The notes under the pieces were generated by a model that was not told the DNA's origin, searched no databases, and saw only the letters and a list, made by a program, of their open reading frames with translations. A DNA stretch of 64,000 nucleotides, from the NCBI GenBank assembly GCA_964510065.1, contig CAZEAC010000010.1, forward strand, positions 23,196 through 87,195, given 5' to 3'. This document shows, piece after piece, positions 27,710-35,898 of this stretch (position 1 is its first letter; each line of letters opens with the position of its first letter). The stretch comes from CAZEAC01 sp964510065. GTDB taxonomy: Bacteria; Bdellovibrionota_C; UBA2361; CAIXSY01. A program made the translations under genes and the position numbers.

Positions 27710-28168
27710 ATGTCGCGCAAATACTTTCAAAGTACGGTATTTTCATTTCTGCTTTTAACCTCGTGCGCCACGCAGAAGCTGGTAGGGCCTTCGGAGCTGC
27801 TAGTTGACGGTGGTTCGTGCGGCGGATGGAAAGTAATGGCGCCCTCGATTTTGCAGAGGGTAACGCTTTCTGGTACCGGCACTAATGTCACCGCGAATCT
27901 GACCACGGGAGTGAGCATGGTAATTAACTCCGAGGGCGACGGTAGTCTTCGAGCAGTGGGTGCGTACGATTCGATAAATCTCTTCGGGCGGTTTAACATG
28001 CCTGGAAAGCTTCTCGGCAATTGCCGTGGGCTTGAGGCATACTGCATGCAGTTCGAGGGTGATTTTCTTCTTGGTGATGATGGTTCGGGCTACCCATCGG
28101 GAACGCGGAAAAAGTATGTGATGACATCGCGCTTCATGGACGAAGAGCAATCGGCGTCTACCATATAA
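27710..28168 (+). CDS. Putative lipoprotein, possibly frameshifted near its C-terminus
   Basis: A 152-residue protein with a lipoprotein signal (FSFLLLTSC, lipid-modified Cys19). The mature part is beta-rich with three further Cys. The frame stops at 28168, but the -1 frame carries on smoothly with VYHIIPEGVNGYAQYGTLD and stops at 28242, only five bases before the next gene. A lost base around 28100-28155 would explain this and give a protein of about 177 residues. Function unknown. Confidence 0.6.
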   Translation: MSRKYFQSTVFSFLLLTSCATQKLVGPSELLVDGGSCGGWKVMAPSILQRVTLSGTGTNVTANLTTGVSMVINSEGDGSLRAVGAYDSINLFGRFNMPGKLLGNCRGLEAYCMQFEGDFLLGDDGSGYPSGTRKKYVMTSRFMDEEQSASTI

Positions 28169-28247
28169 TTCCGGAAGGCGTGAACGGCTATGCGCAGTAT
28201 GGAACGCTGGATCTTTTTGTCGCTGATAAACCGAGGGGGTAATCGCT

Positions 28248-28700
28248 TTGGAATCCGAGAAGGATAGGCCGCAACGTCATCCAAAACTTTTTGTCATTCA
28301 GCTTCTTACCGGCTGTTTCATAATTTCAATTCTTTTGCTTAATTTTGTCGCCTGGACAGTCGTTTCACGCGCTACGACCGCTTCGCCGAATTTTCCTCTG
28401 TTCCCACTGCTTTTTGTGGGAGTTGCACTCATTGGTGGATCGTTTCTCCTTCCGCGTGTTCTCTTTCGAGCTAAACATGGCGCACATCGCGAAGACATTC
28501 TTAACAAAAACTTGCCGGCGTTACTCACAATGCAGATAATAATCCTGGCAATTCGTGAAGCCGGCGCAATCTGTGGATTCGTCGCGACGCTCATGAGCGT
28601 CGACAGCACCTACATTTATACTCTCTCGGCGCTCGCGGTAGCCGCGATTTTGGCTGATTTCCCGACTTATGATCGGGTGATGCGCAGAATAAACGGGTAA
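28248..28700 (+). CDS. Small four-helix membrane protein
   Basis: A 150-residue inner-membrane protein with about four hydrophobic helices (around residues 14-38, 50-68, 88-110 and 120-136) and a basic, charged N-terminus. The start is TTG 28248, preceded by GAGGGGG. No family recognised. It lies five bases after the extended reading frame of the lipoprotein gene, so both may be one unit. Confidence 0.6.
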   Translation: MESEKDRPQRHPKLFVIQLLTGCFIISILLLNFVAWTVVSRATTASPNFPLFPLLFVGVALIGGSFLLPRVLFRAKHGAHREDILNKNLPALLTMQIIILAIREAGAICGFVATLMSVDSTYIYTLSALAVAAILADFPTYDRVMRRING

Positions 28701-28750
28701 TCCCGGTTCGGCTCGTGTTGCCCAAGGTGGTAAATTCACTCTCAAATGGT

Positions 28751-28756
28751 TATAAT
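28751..28756 (+). promoter_or_regulatory. -10 element of ssrA
   Basis: A perfect TATAAT lies ten bases before the mature 5' end of tmRNA, which is normally formed by RNase P cleavage of a slightly longer transcript. No good -35 is seen at the expected distance. Confidence 0.5.
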
Positions 28757-28766
28757 AAGAGTCTAT

Positions 28767-29174
28767 GGGGGTGTCATGGTATCGACGGGATTTATGAGAT
28801 CTATGTGAGCACGCCTAGGATCCGCAGGCCTAGTAAAAAAGGCGGAGAAACCTAAATGCAAACTCTTTTGATTTTGCGCAGAATGAAGAGCTGGCTATTG
28901 CCGCTTAACGTTCTGTAGATCGGTCCTCGAAAGACGACTGATCGGTTCTTATGCGACGCGCTTGTAATTGCATAAGGGCTTAAACTATTCGAGCTGGTCG
29001 CTGCAGCCGTTTGCCCTGCAGGGATGAGAAAATAGGCAGACTCGCTTGACGGAGATTCCGTAACAGTGAATCCAGATAGCTAAATTCGTCGCAAGGCGAA
29101 AAGTGCTGTTACTAAGCGTGTAGTGCATGTAGATTGAGACTTCTCGGACGCGGGTTCGACTCCCGCCACCTCCA
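28767..29174 (+). ncRNA. ssrA: Transfer-messenger RNA (tmRNA)
   Basis: A complete one-piece tmRNA of 408 bases that rescues stalled ribosomes. The 5' end GGGGGTG (28767-28773) pairs with CACCTCC near the 3' end, followed by discriminator A at 29174; the CCA end is not encoded. The T arm GCGGGTTCGACTCCCGC is plain. The tag frame begins with the resume codon GCA at 28858 and reads ANSFDFAQNEELAIAA to TAA at 28906-28908. The hydrophobic ending resembles the Ala-Ala proteolysis tags of other bacteria. smpB lies just upstream. Confidence 0.95.
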
Positions 29175-29681
29175 GTTTTCCCATTCGGCATTCGAGCCCA
29201 GGGGCGGCCGCCCCTCTCGCTCGCTATGGCTCGCTTCTCCCCGCATCTCGGTTCGAATTGGTTCCCACCAGGTCCAGACTTCGCCCCTCTGGGGCTTCGT
29301 CTGGCATGCCAGCTTTGCCGTGAAGCCTGTCGTCCCGAAGCTTTAGCGAAGGGCGACTATTCCCTTCGGCATTCTCGAGCCCAGGGGGCTCCGTCCCTTC
29401 TCGCTGCTGATTGCGGCTTCACCGCGATGACTCGAATTGGTTGCTGCCGCGTCAATGTTTTTCGCTTGGCACTTGGGCCCTTAGCGCGATGTAATTCGTC
29501 GCTCCGGCGGGTTCTTCTGGATTTACGGGCATCTCGCCCACTTTGTGACGAATCCTGATGAGATTTGCGGGCTTAGGACGTTGATCCTTCAGAATCGAAT
29601 TTGCATTGTGAGAGAATGTTGATCGCTTGGATAGCTTCAATTATCAGGCATTTTTTTTAGTCGATTCTTGAAAAGCACCTT
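29175..29681. other. 507-bp gene-free region behind ssrA with repeats and hairpins
   Basis: No convincing gene. It contains a 14-bp palindrome ggggcggccgcccc (29201-29214), the palindrome ctggcatgccag, a hairpin at 29329-29357 (gtcgtcc paired with gggcgac), two degenerate direct repeats (separate entry), and T-arm-like fragments (gttcgaattggttccc). It is GC-rich and structured up to about 29450 and ordinary after that. No integrase or att pair was identified. Confidence 0.6.
29184..29448 (+). repeat. Two degenerate direct repeats downstream of tmRNA
   Basis: Copy A (29184-29269) and copy B (29365-29448) share ttcggcattc, gagcccagggg, a ctcgct stretch and the closing cgaattggtt at matching distances, about 180 bases apart. 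They differ by small gaps and substitutions, so this looks like an old duplication. Confidence 0.55.
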
Positions 29682-30833
29682 TCATCTCGACTTTTGAGGT
29701 AGGAATGCAAAAACGATTTCTCTCCGAGCGCGTACCCCATTTTCAGTGCTTTCTATAAGCTGCATCTTTTTCAATGCCCCCAAATCGCGAACAAGAGTTT
29801 TTCTTGTTTTGCCTGCATAGGCTGCTGCAATCCGAGGAGAGATTTCTGGAATTTTTGCTACGGGGACGGGTGTAAAATCCATAGCTAGTGCAAGATCGCG
29901 TCTGCGCTTTTCAGATTTGGATGTCTTCGCACCAAATAGCTCGTGTATAAGATTTCTCCAGGTCACATCAAATAATTGGTACTGAATCAATTTAAGCTGT
30001 TCCTTTAGCCCGTCAACAAAGCCTCTGATTGCATAATCGATAAACTGGATTGTGTCGCCACCAGATTGGCTTATGTAGTCGAGCTGACGATAATATTCAT
30101 TACGAGTTTGGTTGTAGTGATTGCTTAATAGGTGTGCGGCAGCTGTAGGAACTTTTCCATTCAGAAGTAGCTGAAATTCAATAAGTCGTCCCGTGCGTCC
30201 ATTCCCGTCTCCAAAGGGGTGTATAAGCTCAAAATACGCATGCGCCACTATTGCCTTCAGTATCCACATTCCTGTGTCGTATCCAGAGATTTGATTGAAG
30301 TCTGTAGCCAGCCATTTGCATAGTCCCTCCAGAAGATATTCGCAGTCTTCGAATGGCACGGCTCGGTATCGTCCGACACCAACGGAATTCTTTCTGAATT
30401 CACCGGGTACGACGCCTTCTTCAACAGCCAACCCCTCAAGAACCATTTTATTGTATTCTCGAATCCGATCTATCGTCACGGCTGATGGATTGTCACCGAT
30501 CGCATCGTCCTTGATCTTGTTGCAAGCTTTTAGAATGTTATCGATTTCTTGACCGAGGTATTCCTGTGATGGTGGCAGTTCGAGTTTTTTTTCAATTCGT
30601 TGAATGACCTGTTCTTCTGACAGAGTGTTCCCCTCAATGGCAGTTGTAGCTCTTACGCCTTTCGCCAAGTAAAGGCTGTGAAGGTGATTTGCGATGACGG
30701 GGTGTAAGGGGGTGTTTGCAATGTGTTGGCACTTGGATTGTGCCTCGCCTAAACCAAGCCAAAGTGAAGGTACTGGTTTTCGCAAATCTAGGTTAAATTT
30801 TAACCAAGGATGTGTCTCTAAATATTTCCTCAA
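29682..30833 (-). CDS. Fic-domain AMP transferase with self-inhibitory motif
   Basis: A 383-residue Fic protein. The catalytic loop HPFGDGNGRTGR (His205 to Arg216) is intact, so it should transfer AMP or another nucleotide monophosphate to protein hydroxyls. The N-terminal motif TTAIEGN (Glu67) fits the (S/T)xxxE(G/N) inhibitory helix of class II Fic proteins. The C-terminus (about 300-383) looks like a winged helix-turn-helix. The upstream region is AT-rich and includes an inverted repeat ccaata/tattgg (30905-30928) that could be an operator. Base composition is lower in GC than the neighbours, which hints at acquisition. Confidence 0.9.
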   Translation of the reverse strand: MRKYLETHPWLKFNLDLRKPVPSLWLGLGEAQSKCQHIANTPLHPVIANHLHSLYLAKGVRATTAIEGNTLSEEQVIQRIEKKLELPPSQEYLGQEIDNILKACNKIKDDAIGDNPSAVTIDRIREYNKMVLEGLAVEEGVVPGEFRKNSVGVGRYRAVPFEDCEYLLEGLCKWLATDFNQISGYDTGMWILKAIVAHAYFELIHPFGDGNGRTGRLIEFQLLLNGKVPTAAAHLLSNHYNQTRNEYYRQLDYISQSGGDTIQFIDYAIRGFVDGLKEQLKLIQYQLFDVTWRNLIHELFGAKTSKSEKRRRDLALAMDFTPVPVAKIPEISPRIAAAYAGKTRKTLVRDLGALKKMQLIESTENGVRARREIVFAFLPQKSR

Positions 30834-31093
30834 ATTTGTCCCTAGCGTATGTGTGCATAATATAGTGAATACAATATATTATAGGATTATACGATGCAAA
30901 ATGTCCAATAGAATGTCCTATGTATTGGGCGTCTAATTTGGCGCTGTTGTTTGATTCAATATTTCAGGTACTTAACCTGGACTTCTGTGATTACTCATAA
31001 AAGGCAGGGAAGGAATTCCCGGGGTTAATGGGTAATTGCGGACTTTTCACAGTTTCCTGCTGCGAATATCCAAGCACTCGAGACTTCGAGGTG

Positions 31094-31429
31094 CTATTTT
31101 CCAAACTTCTCAACGTAATCTTGCCGCACCGGAAAAAATGCATCGATGATTTTACAGTCGGTGAGCGCTTTGCCCGAATGAATTGCATTCGAGGGAATTA
31201 CTGCTACCGCTCCGGCATTGAGAACTCTCGACTCGCCGTTAATCGTGAGCTCAAACTCGCCTTCGATTATATTCGCGAGCTGCTCATGAACGTGCGAATG
31301 CTCGGGAAGTATGGCCCCTTTGGAGATGCTCCAGTGGGCAAGTGTAATGTTTTCCCCGTGCACGAACTTTGCACGAAGACCGGGGAGTACTTCGATATCC
31401 TTTACTTTTGTAAGATCTATAAATGTCAA
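31094..31429 (-). CDS. Single-domain cupin protein
   Basis: A 111-residue beta-barrel cupin. The first metal motif is HSHVHEQLANIIEGEFEL (His ligands and Glu) and the second is IPSNAIHSG (His ligand), with the usual GAVAVIPS turn between. Cupins of this size serve as isomerases, dioxygenases or small sensors; no substrate can be inferred. It lies between Fic and the phosphodiesterase gene, with its own spacing on each side. Confidence 0.85.
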   Translation of the reverse strand: MTFIDLTKVKDIEVLPGLRAKFVHGENITLAHWSISKGAILPEHSHVHEQLANIIEGEFELTINGESRVLNAGAVAVIPSNAIHSGKALTDCKIIDAFFPVRQDYVEKFGK

Positions 31430-31501
31430 AATGTCCTTAACTTTTTCAGAACTACTTCTGAGTGCTTAAGAATAATCGCTTCATAGGTTATAATAATAAA
31501 T

Positions 31502-32398
31502 TTAAAAGATCGAGCATGTTGAAATGCGAAGCAGCTGGGTGGAGTGATCGGTCATGAGTATGTTGACGCCGTCGCCAAAGAGGCTTCTCCAATAAATTGG
31601 CCTGTCATAAACTGAGCCGGCGATATTCACGAGCGTTCGAATGCCGTGTTTCCGGATAGCACTGACCGCTTCGGGTGAATACCACTTCTCAAGTTCTATA
31701 ACGATCGGGTCTAAGTCTATTGATTCAGCAAGCTTGTCAGGTGAGCGTACTCGCATAAGGAGCGCGATATCGAAATATTTATCCCTAAGAATTTTTCCGC
31801 ATTGAGTACTCTTGCACTGTACAAGCACCCTGGCCTGATTATTGGTCGCACGAACCAGATCCAAGACTTGAGCGATTGCGTCGGGACTTTCATCCTTTAA
31901 ATCTAGCTCAAGAAGTGTATTAAATGGCTTTACCGCTTCGAGCGCTTCGCGGAGGGTCGGAATCTTCTCGTCGTCTCGGCCTGCAAGTTCCACAATCTTT
32001 ATCTCTTGATCGTTGAGCGAGTCGATTCTTCTTCCTTCGAATGTTCCTGGAGTTAAGGTGTTCCCACACTGAACCGTTGCGTCATGAAATAGAAGCGCGG
32101 TTCGTTCTCTGTTTAGACGCACATCGACTTCTAAAAGCGGAATGTGCAGTGAGGCGAGCTCTCGAATTCCGGAGAGACTGTTGTCGGCGAAATGCTCTGT
32201 CCTTGCGCGATGAGCTGAGGGCCACGCGATTTCAACTGATCTATCTCGTAACGTTTCATGAATGGGGCGAGCTTGCGGCCATCGCGAGGAGCTCGCCGAA
32301 GGCGGACATTCGATGGTGGCATCGCGAATAGCCGTACAGCCGTTTAGCACCAACAGAATAAGGCAGAGGCCAAATTTTATTGCAAAATTTATCGGCAT
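31502..32398 (-). CDS. Glycerophosphodiester phosphodiesterase-like lipoprotein
   Basis: A 298-residue exported lipoprotein (LVLNGC, Cys21). The GDPD barrel motifs are present in order: AHRARTEHFADNS, LEVDVRLN (metal ligands) and LLFHDATV, with LLELDLKD later. GDPD enzymes split glycerophosphodiesters from phospholipid breakdown to glycerol-3-phosphate. The first motif is HRA rather than HRG, a mild deviation. No ugp-type transporter is adjacent. Confidence 0.8.
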   Translation of the reverse strand: MPINFAIKFGLCLILLVLNGCTAIRDATIECPPSASSSRWPQARPIHETLRDRSVEIAWPSAHRARTEHFADNSLSGIRELASLHIPLLEVDVRLNRERTALLFHDATVQCGNTLTPGTFEGRRIDSLNDQEIKIVELAGRDDEKIPTLREALEAVKPFNTLLELDLKDESPDAIAQVLDLVRATNNQARVLVQCKSTQCGKILRDKYFDIALLMRVRSPDKLAESIDLDPIVIELEKWYSPEAVSAIRKHGIRTLVNIAGSVYDRPIYWRSLFGDGVNILMTDHSTQLLRISTCSIF

Positions 32399-32451
32399 AA
32401 GAATGCTGCGATGTAATTCAGATAGTGGATAGGATCGGCTCAGATTTGTTC

Positions 32452-35268
32452 CTATTCGCGATTATCGCCTGCTGTCGGACTCAGCCTTTTAAGCAGTGAT
32501 TCGAACAATGGTACCAACTTTTCCAGCGCGACGGCAATTCGCTCGGCGCTGTGTTCGAGGTCCGGACCACTTGCTTGCACGGGAAGTGCGGTGAGGCGCT
32601 TTATAGTGCCCACGGCTTGAAGCAGCTCTTCAAAGCTTAAGGAGACAGCCGGGTTGGCCTTCGCTTTAATAAGTTCGGCCTTCTTCGCGCAGCAAAGGTT
32701 CGTAAGCGCGACTTTAATTGGTAAAGGGTTTAGGCCCAGGCATTCATTGGCGAGTTTCTTAAATTCCTCACTCTGCGCATTACCGGGAAGCGGCGATTCG
32801 AGACTTTCAAGCATCTTGGAGATGATTACCTTTACATCCTCAATCTGCGGCCCTTTCAATTCAATGTGAATACCAAAACGACCAAGCCGAAGTGCGGCGC
32901 GATCGACTAAGTCGATATGGTTAGTCGCCGCCATGAAGATTATCTCAGGATGCTTGGTTACTTCACGCTCGATGACACGCAACATCGCGTTGGTAAGCGC
33001 GATCTGTTCGGGTGAGTTCTTTACAAGCTGCCGTTCAATCATCTCTCCTTCGATTTCGTCGAAGAAAAGAATGCAAGCCGGAGAGTTATCTTTGCGCATT
33101 TTTCCGGCGGCTTCTTCGATCTTTGTTTGAATAAATTTGGCGAGCTGCCGTTCCATCCGCTCCTCGGTCTCGGAGAGCAGCGCTTTATTTTGCCCCCACG
33201 ACTCGGAGCTTCGTTTCGCGTCCTGATAAGCGGTGGACATCTCTTCTCGGGAGATACGCAAGATTGGCATACCCATGGTGTTACCGAGACATTGCACAAG
33301 AAATGTCTTGCCAACGCCGGGATCGCCGTAAAGAATAATTCCGTTCAGGAATACCTCTCCGGGACTCCTACCGCTCCATGCGCTTTTGTTCTCGAGAAGC
33401 AATACGTGCTTTTCAATAAGCTCCGTGAGCGTGTTGACTATATCCTCATAGCCCCAATAGTCGCTACGATCGACGGAGTAGAGCCGCGTTACCGAACGTC
33501 GCGTATCTTCGACGTACTTAGCAACGGGCGAGTTCGAAGCCGTGAGATTCGCGGTTAAACTTCGCGAAAGATCCGAAATATCATCCAGTCTTTGTAGCAA
33601 ACTCTTTACGTTTCTTCGGACGAACTCATCTTTGGAGAGTACCTGCATCGATAACAGGACCCCGGCGAGGCGGGCATACGGAACCTCTTTCGTCTCTTCC
33701 TTGCAGGCCTTAATTTCGTCATCGATAAGCCGTGCTATCTGTACGACATCGCGCTGAGCCATAAGTATGCGAATGCCGGTGGTCGTGCGGAGCAGTGGTT
33801 CGAGGCCTGTTTGCCGCATTGCTGACTCAAGTCGCTTGGCATTTTCCGGTAAGCCGAAAATGAGGTCTTCTACTGCCCACGCGAGTGCCCGAATGTTTTC
33901 GGGTGATTCGAAATAATTTTCCGTTTTGTAGGTACTGCCTTGGAGCTTTCGAATCTTTCCCGTAAGCAGTTTTCCAGCGGCTTCGCGAATTGCTGGCTCC
34001 GAATGGGCAAGAATCGCCGAAACTAATTCCGCGTCGTTTTCGACGGGAATTATCTTTGAAAACTCAGGTGCAATCCGTCTTCGAAGTGCGTCCATCTCAT
34101 GAAATGGATCGCGAGGTATGGAGATAAACGCGCTATCAAGCGTTGAACGGAGGCCATGGAAAATGCCTAAGAGCTCGGCCTGCATTTCAGGAGTTCGAAG
34201 GACTGCCTCAAGCTCTTGCGGTGCTACCCGCCACGCTGGAGCCGAACCGCTAAGCATATCGGTAGCAATTAGCTCGTGAAGATCGTACGTGTCAGGCTTT
34301 GTTGGATCGATTGCACGAGTTCCGAAAGAGATCTGAAGAAGCTTTGCGACTAGTTTCAGATCGCCGAGCAGTCCATCCAGTACTGCAGGCTTAAGCGATA
34401 CTGAAAGTTGAGTTTCAGCAACGACAGTGTCGAGCTGGATTGGGTCGACATCGGTAATCGTAGCGGCGATCGTATAAAGCTTCTTGGAGAGCTCTTCAAT
34501 TTGCTGCCCTATGGTTTCAGCGCGAGCACGGCATTCGTCGGCGGACTTTCGAAGACTACTGCCGTTCTCTTTGTCATTTTGCGCCTGCAGCTCAAAACTC
34601 GACGCTTTTGTCAGTTCGCTCGCTTTACTCTGCTGCTTTGATTTTAGCTCTTTAAAATGTGGAAGAAACTCCTCTTTGCGCGAACGAGAAAGCGCTAAAT
34701 ACGCCTCCGGCCCGGGAAGGTTCTCCATCTGGCTGTGGAGCCGAATGAATGGCGATCCGTAGCGGTACCACTCGCTGAGTGCGATAGTATCTCGATTGGC
34801 GCGAAGATAGAGCGAATGCAGCAGATCTTCCTCGCGCGATACCTTAGCCGGCTGGCGCTCGGTGAGCGCCACCTTCTTGCAGTCAACATGGTGCATAGCA
34901 ATTGGAAGAAGCTCTAGAGAAACGGCTAAATCGCGTCGCGGATCGCGAGATCCAAAACGATTCACTGTCTCTAGAAATTTTCCAAGCGCAATAAAGCCGC
35001 CGGTAGAGACCCGCAGTGCGTCAATAAATTCCTGAGCGTTGACCGATTTTGCTCGGAGGCCTGTGCCACGCGAGATATCAATAGTTTCGTGAAGCGGTTG
35101 TCCGCGTACATATTTTGAGAGAAGTTCAGCAAGCTGTCGCAGCTCGCGAATTGGTGAAACTCGATCAATCGGTGGCACGCGAGGTGCAGTTTTTACTGGG
35201 CTCGATGCAGGTGATGCGCCGCCACCTCTTGTACTAGCTTCATGGCCAAAGGCACGAGATTCAAGCAT
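32452..35268 (-). CDS. Large AAA+ ATPase with unknown N-terminal domain
   Basis: A 938-residue cytoplasmic protein. The AAA+ module lies at about 630-830: LYGDPGVGKTFLVQ (Walker A, near 645), ILFFDEIEGEM (Walker B, near 735), ATNHIDLVDRAALRLGRFG (sensor and Arg finger, near 795). It resembles the FtsH/Cdc48 group of protein remodellers but has no protease motif. The first 600 residues, helical and partly coiled-coil around 215-260, are not recognised. The nearest gene is a divergent response regulator. Substrate unknown. Confidence 0.8.
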   Translation of the reverse strand: MLESRAFGHEASTRGGGASPASSPVKTAPRVPPIDRVSPIRELRQLAELLSKYVRGQPLHETIDISRGTGLRAKSVNAQEFIDALRVSTGGFIALGKFLETVNRFGSRDPRRDLAVSLELLPIAMHHVDCKKVALTERQPAKVSREEDLLHSLYLRANRDTIALSEWYRYGSPFIRLHSQMENLPGPEAYLALSRSRKEEFLPHFKELKSKQQSKASELTKASSFELQAQNDKENGSSLRKSADECRARAETIGQQIEELSKKLYTIAATITDVDPIQLDTVVAETQLSVSLKPAVLDGLLGDLKLVAKLLQISFGTRAIDPTKPDTYDLHELIATDMLSGSAPAWRVAPQELEAVLRTPEMQAELLGIFHGLRSTLDSAFISIPRDPFHEMDALRRRIAPEFSKIIPVENDAELVSAILAHSEPAIREAAGKLLTGKIRKLQGSTYKTENYFESPENIRALAWAVEDLIFGLPENAKRLESAMRQTGLEPLLRTTTGIRILMAQRDVVQIARLIDDEIKACKEETKEVPYARLAGVLLSMQVLSKDEFVRRNVKSLLQRLDDISDLSRSLTANLTASNSPVAKYVEDTRRSVTRLYSVDRSDYWGYEDIVNTLTELIEKHVLLLENKSAWSGRSPGEVFLNGIILYGDPGVGKTFLVQCLGNTMGMPILRISREEMSTAYQDAKRSSESWGQNKALLSETEERMERQLAKFIQTKIEEAAGKMRKDNSPACILFFDEIEGEMIERQLVKNSPEQIALTNAMLRVIEREVTKHPEIIFMAATNHIDLVDRAALRLGRFGIHIELKGPQIEDVKVIISKMLESLESPLPGNAQSEEFKKLANECLGLNPLPIKVALTNLCCAKKAELIKAKANPAVSLSFEELLQAVGTIKRLTALPVQASGPDLEHSAERIAVALEKLVPLFESLLKRLSPTAGDNRE

Positions 35269-35409
35269 TTTCCGTCCTCCTCACACAGCAGTCGCGCGAA
35301 CAAAATAGAGCGCTCGAGTGCCCAATAGGCGCATTATAAACCCGCGATCTGGGGCAACCGAGTATATTTTGACATTAAGAAATTAAGCGTTATCGACGAC
35401 ATACTGAAT

Positions 35410-35829
35410 ATGAGCGAGATTCTACTCATTGATGACTCCGAAGACTATCGTGAAATTATTGGAACCATTCTGCTTGATGCCGGCTATGTAGTTTCCGAGG
35501 CACGCTGTCCAGACGAGGCTTTTGGGCTGCTTTTTGGAATGAAGTTTGATCTTATCCTTTGTGATCTGCACATGCCATTTACCCTTGATAGGCATATGCC
35601 AGAGTTTCCCTATTCAGTTGAAGTAGGGGTTCAAACAATTGAACAGCTGCAGAGCGCGCTTCCAAAAACTCCGATTATCGCGATTACCGCATCGATGCCC
35701 TCTGACCGCGAGACGCTGCGTGACCGAATTGAAGTGGTGCCGATATTACGAAAGCCGTTTCCGGCAGACACCCTTATCCAGGCAGTAGAGTGGGCTTTAC
35801 GTGATGATCCACGGGAAAGGATGCATTAA
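35410..35829 (+). CDS. Receiver-only response regulator with loop insertion
   Basis: A 139-residue CheY-like receiver without output domain. Asp8/Asp9 (LLIDDSED), phospho-acceptor Asp52 (LILCDLHMP), the Thr of IAITAS and Lys115 (LRKPFP) are all present. After DLHMP there is an insertion of about 14 residues (FTLDRHMPEFPYSV) before the usual Gly, at the signalling face. No histidine kinase is adjacent, so the partner is unknown. Confidence 0.88.
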   Translation: MSEILLIDDSEDYREIIGTILLDAGYVVSEARCPDEAFGLLFGMKFDLILCDLHMPFTLDRHMPEFPYSVEVGVQTIEQLQSALPKTPIIAITASMPSDRETLRDRIEVVPILRKPFPADTLIQAVEWALRDDPRERMH

Positions 35830-35831
35830 CT

Positions 35832-35863
35832 GTAAGCGCCTACGCCAACAATCAGGCGCTTAC
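35832..35863. terminator. Candidate hairpin terminator between convergent genes
   Basis: A perfect 10-bp stem, gtaagcgcct (35832-35841) with aggcgcttac (35854-35863), closes a 12-base loop just after the response regulator stop. It lies between convergent genes but has no clear T tract on either side, so intrinsic termination is uncertain. Confidence 0.4.
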
Positions 35864-35898
35864 GTATTCTAGGGACACGGCTAATGCGGCGCTGCTCA

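Noticed and set aside
26158..27720. 520-codon open frame on the minus strand
   Set aside because: It lies antisense to panB, panD and smpB, which are certain; the translation has no domain and results from base composition.
29244..29270. T-arm-like sequence behind ssrA as a tRNA gene
   Set aside because: No matching acceptor, D or anticodon arms could be formed.
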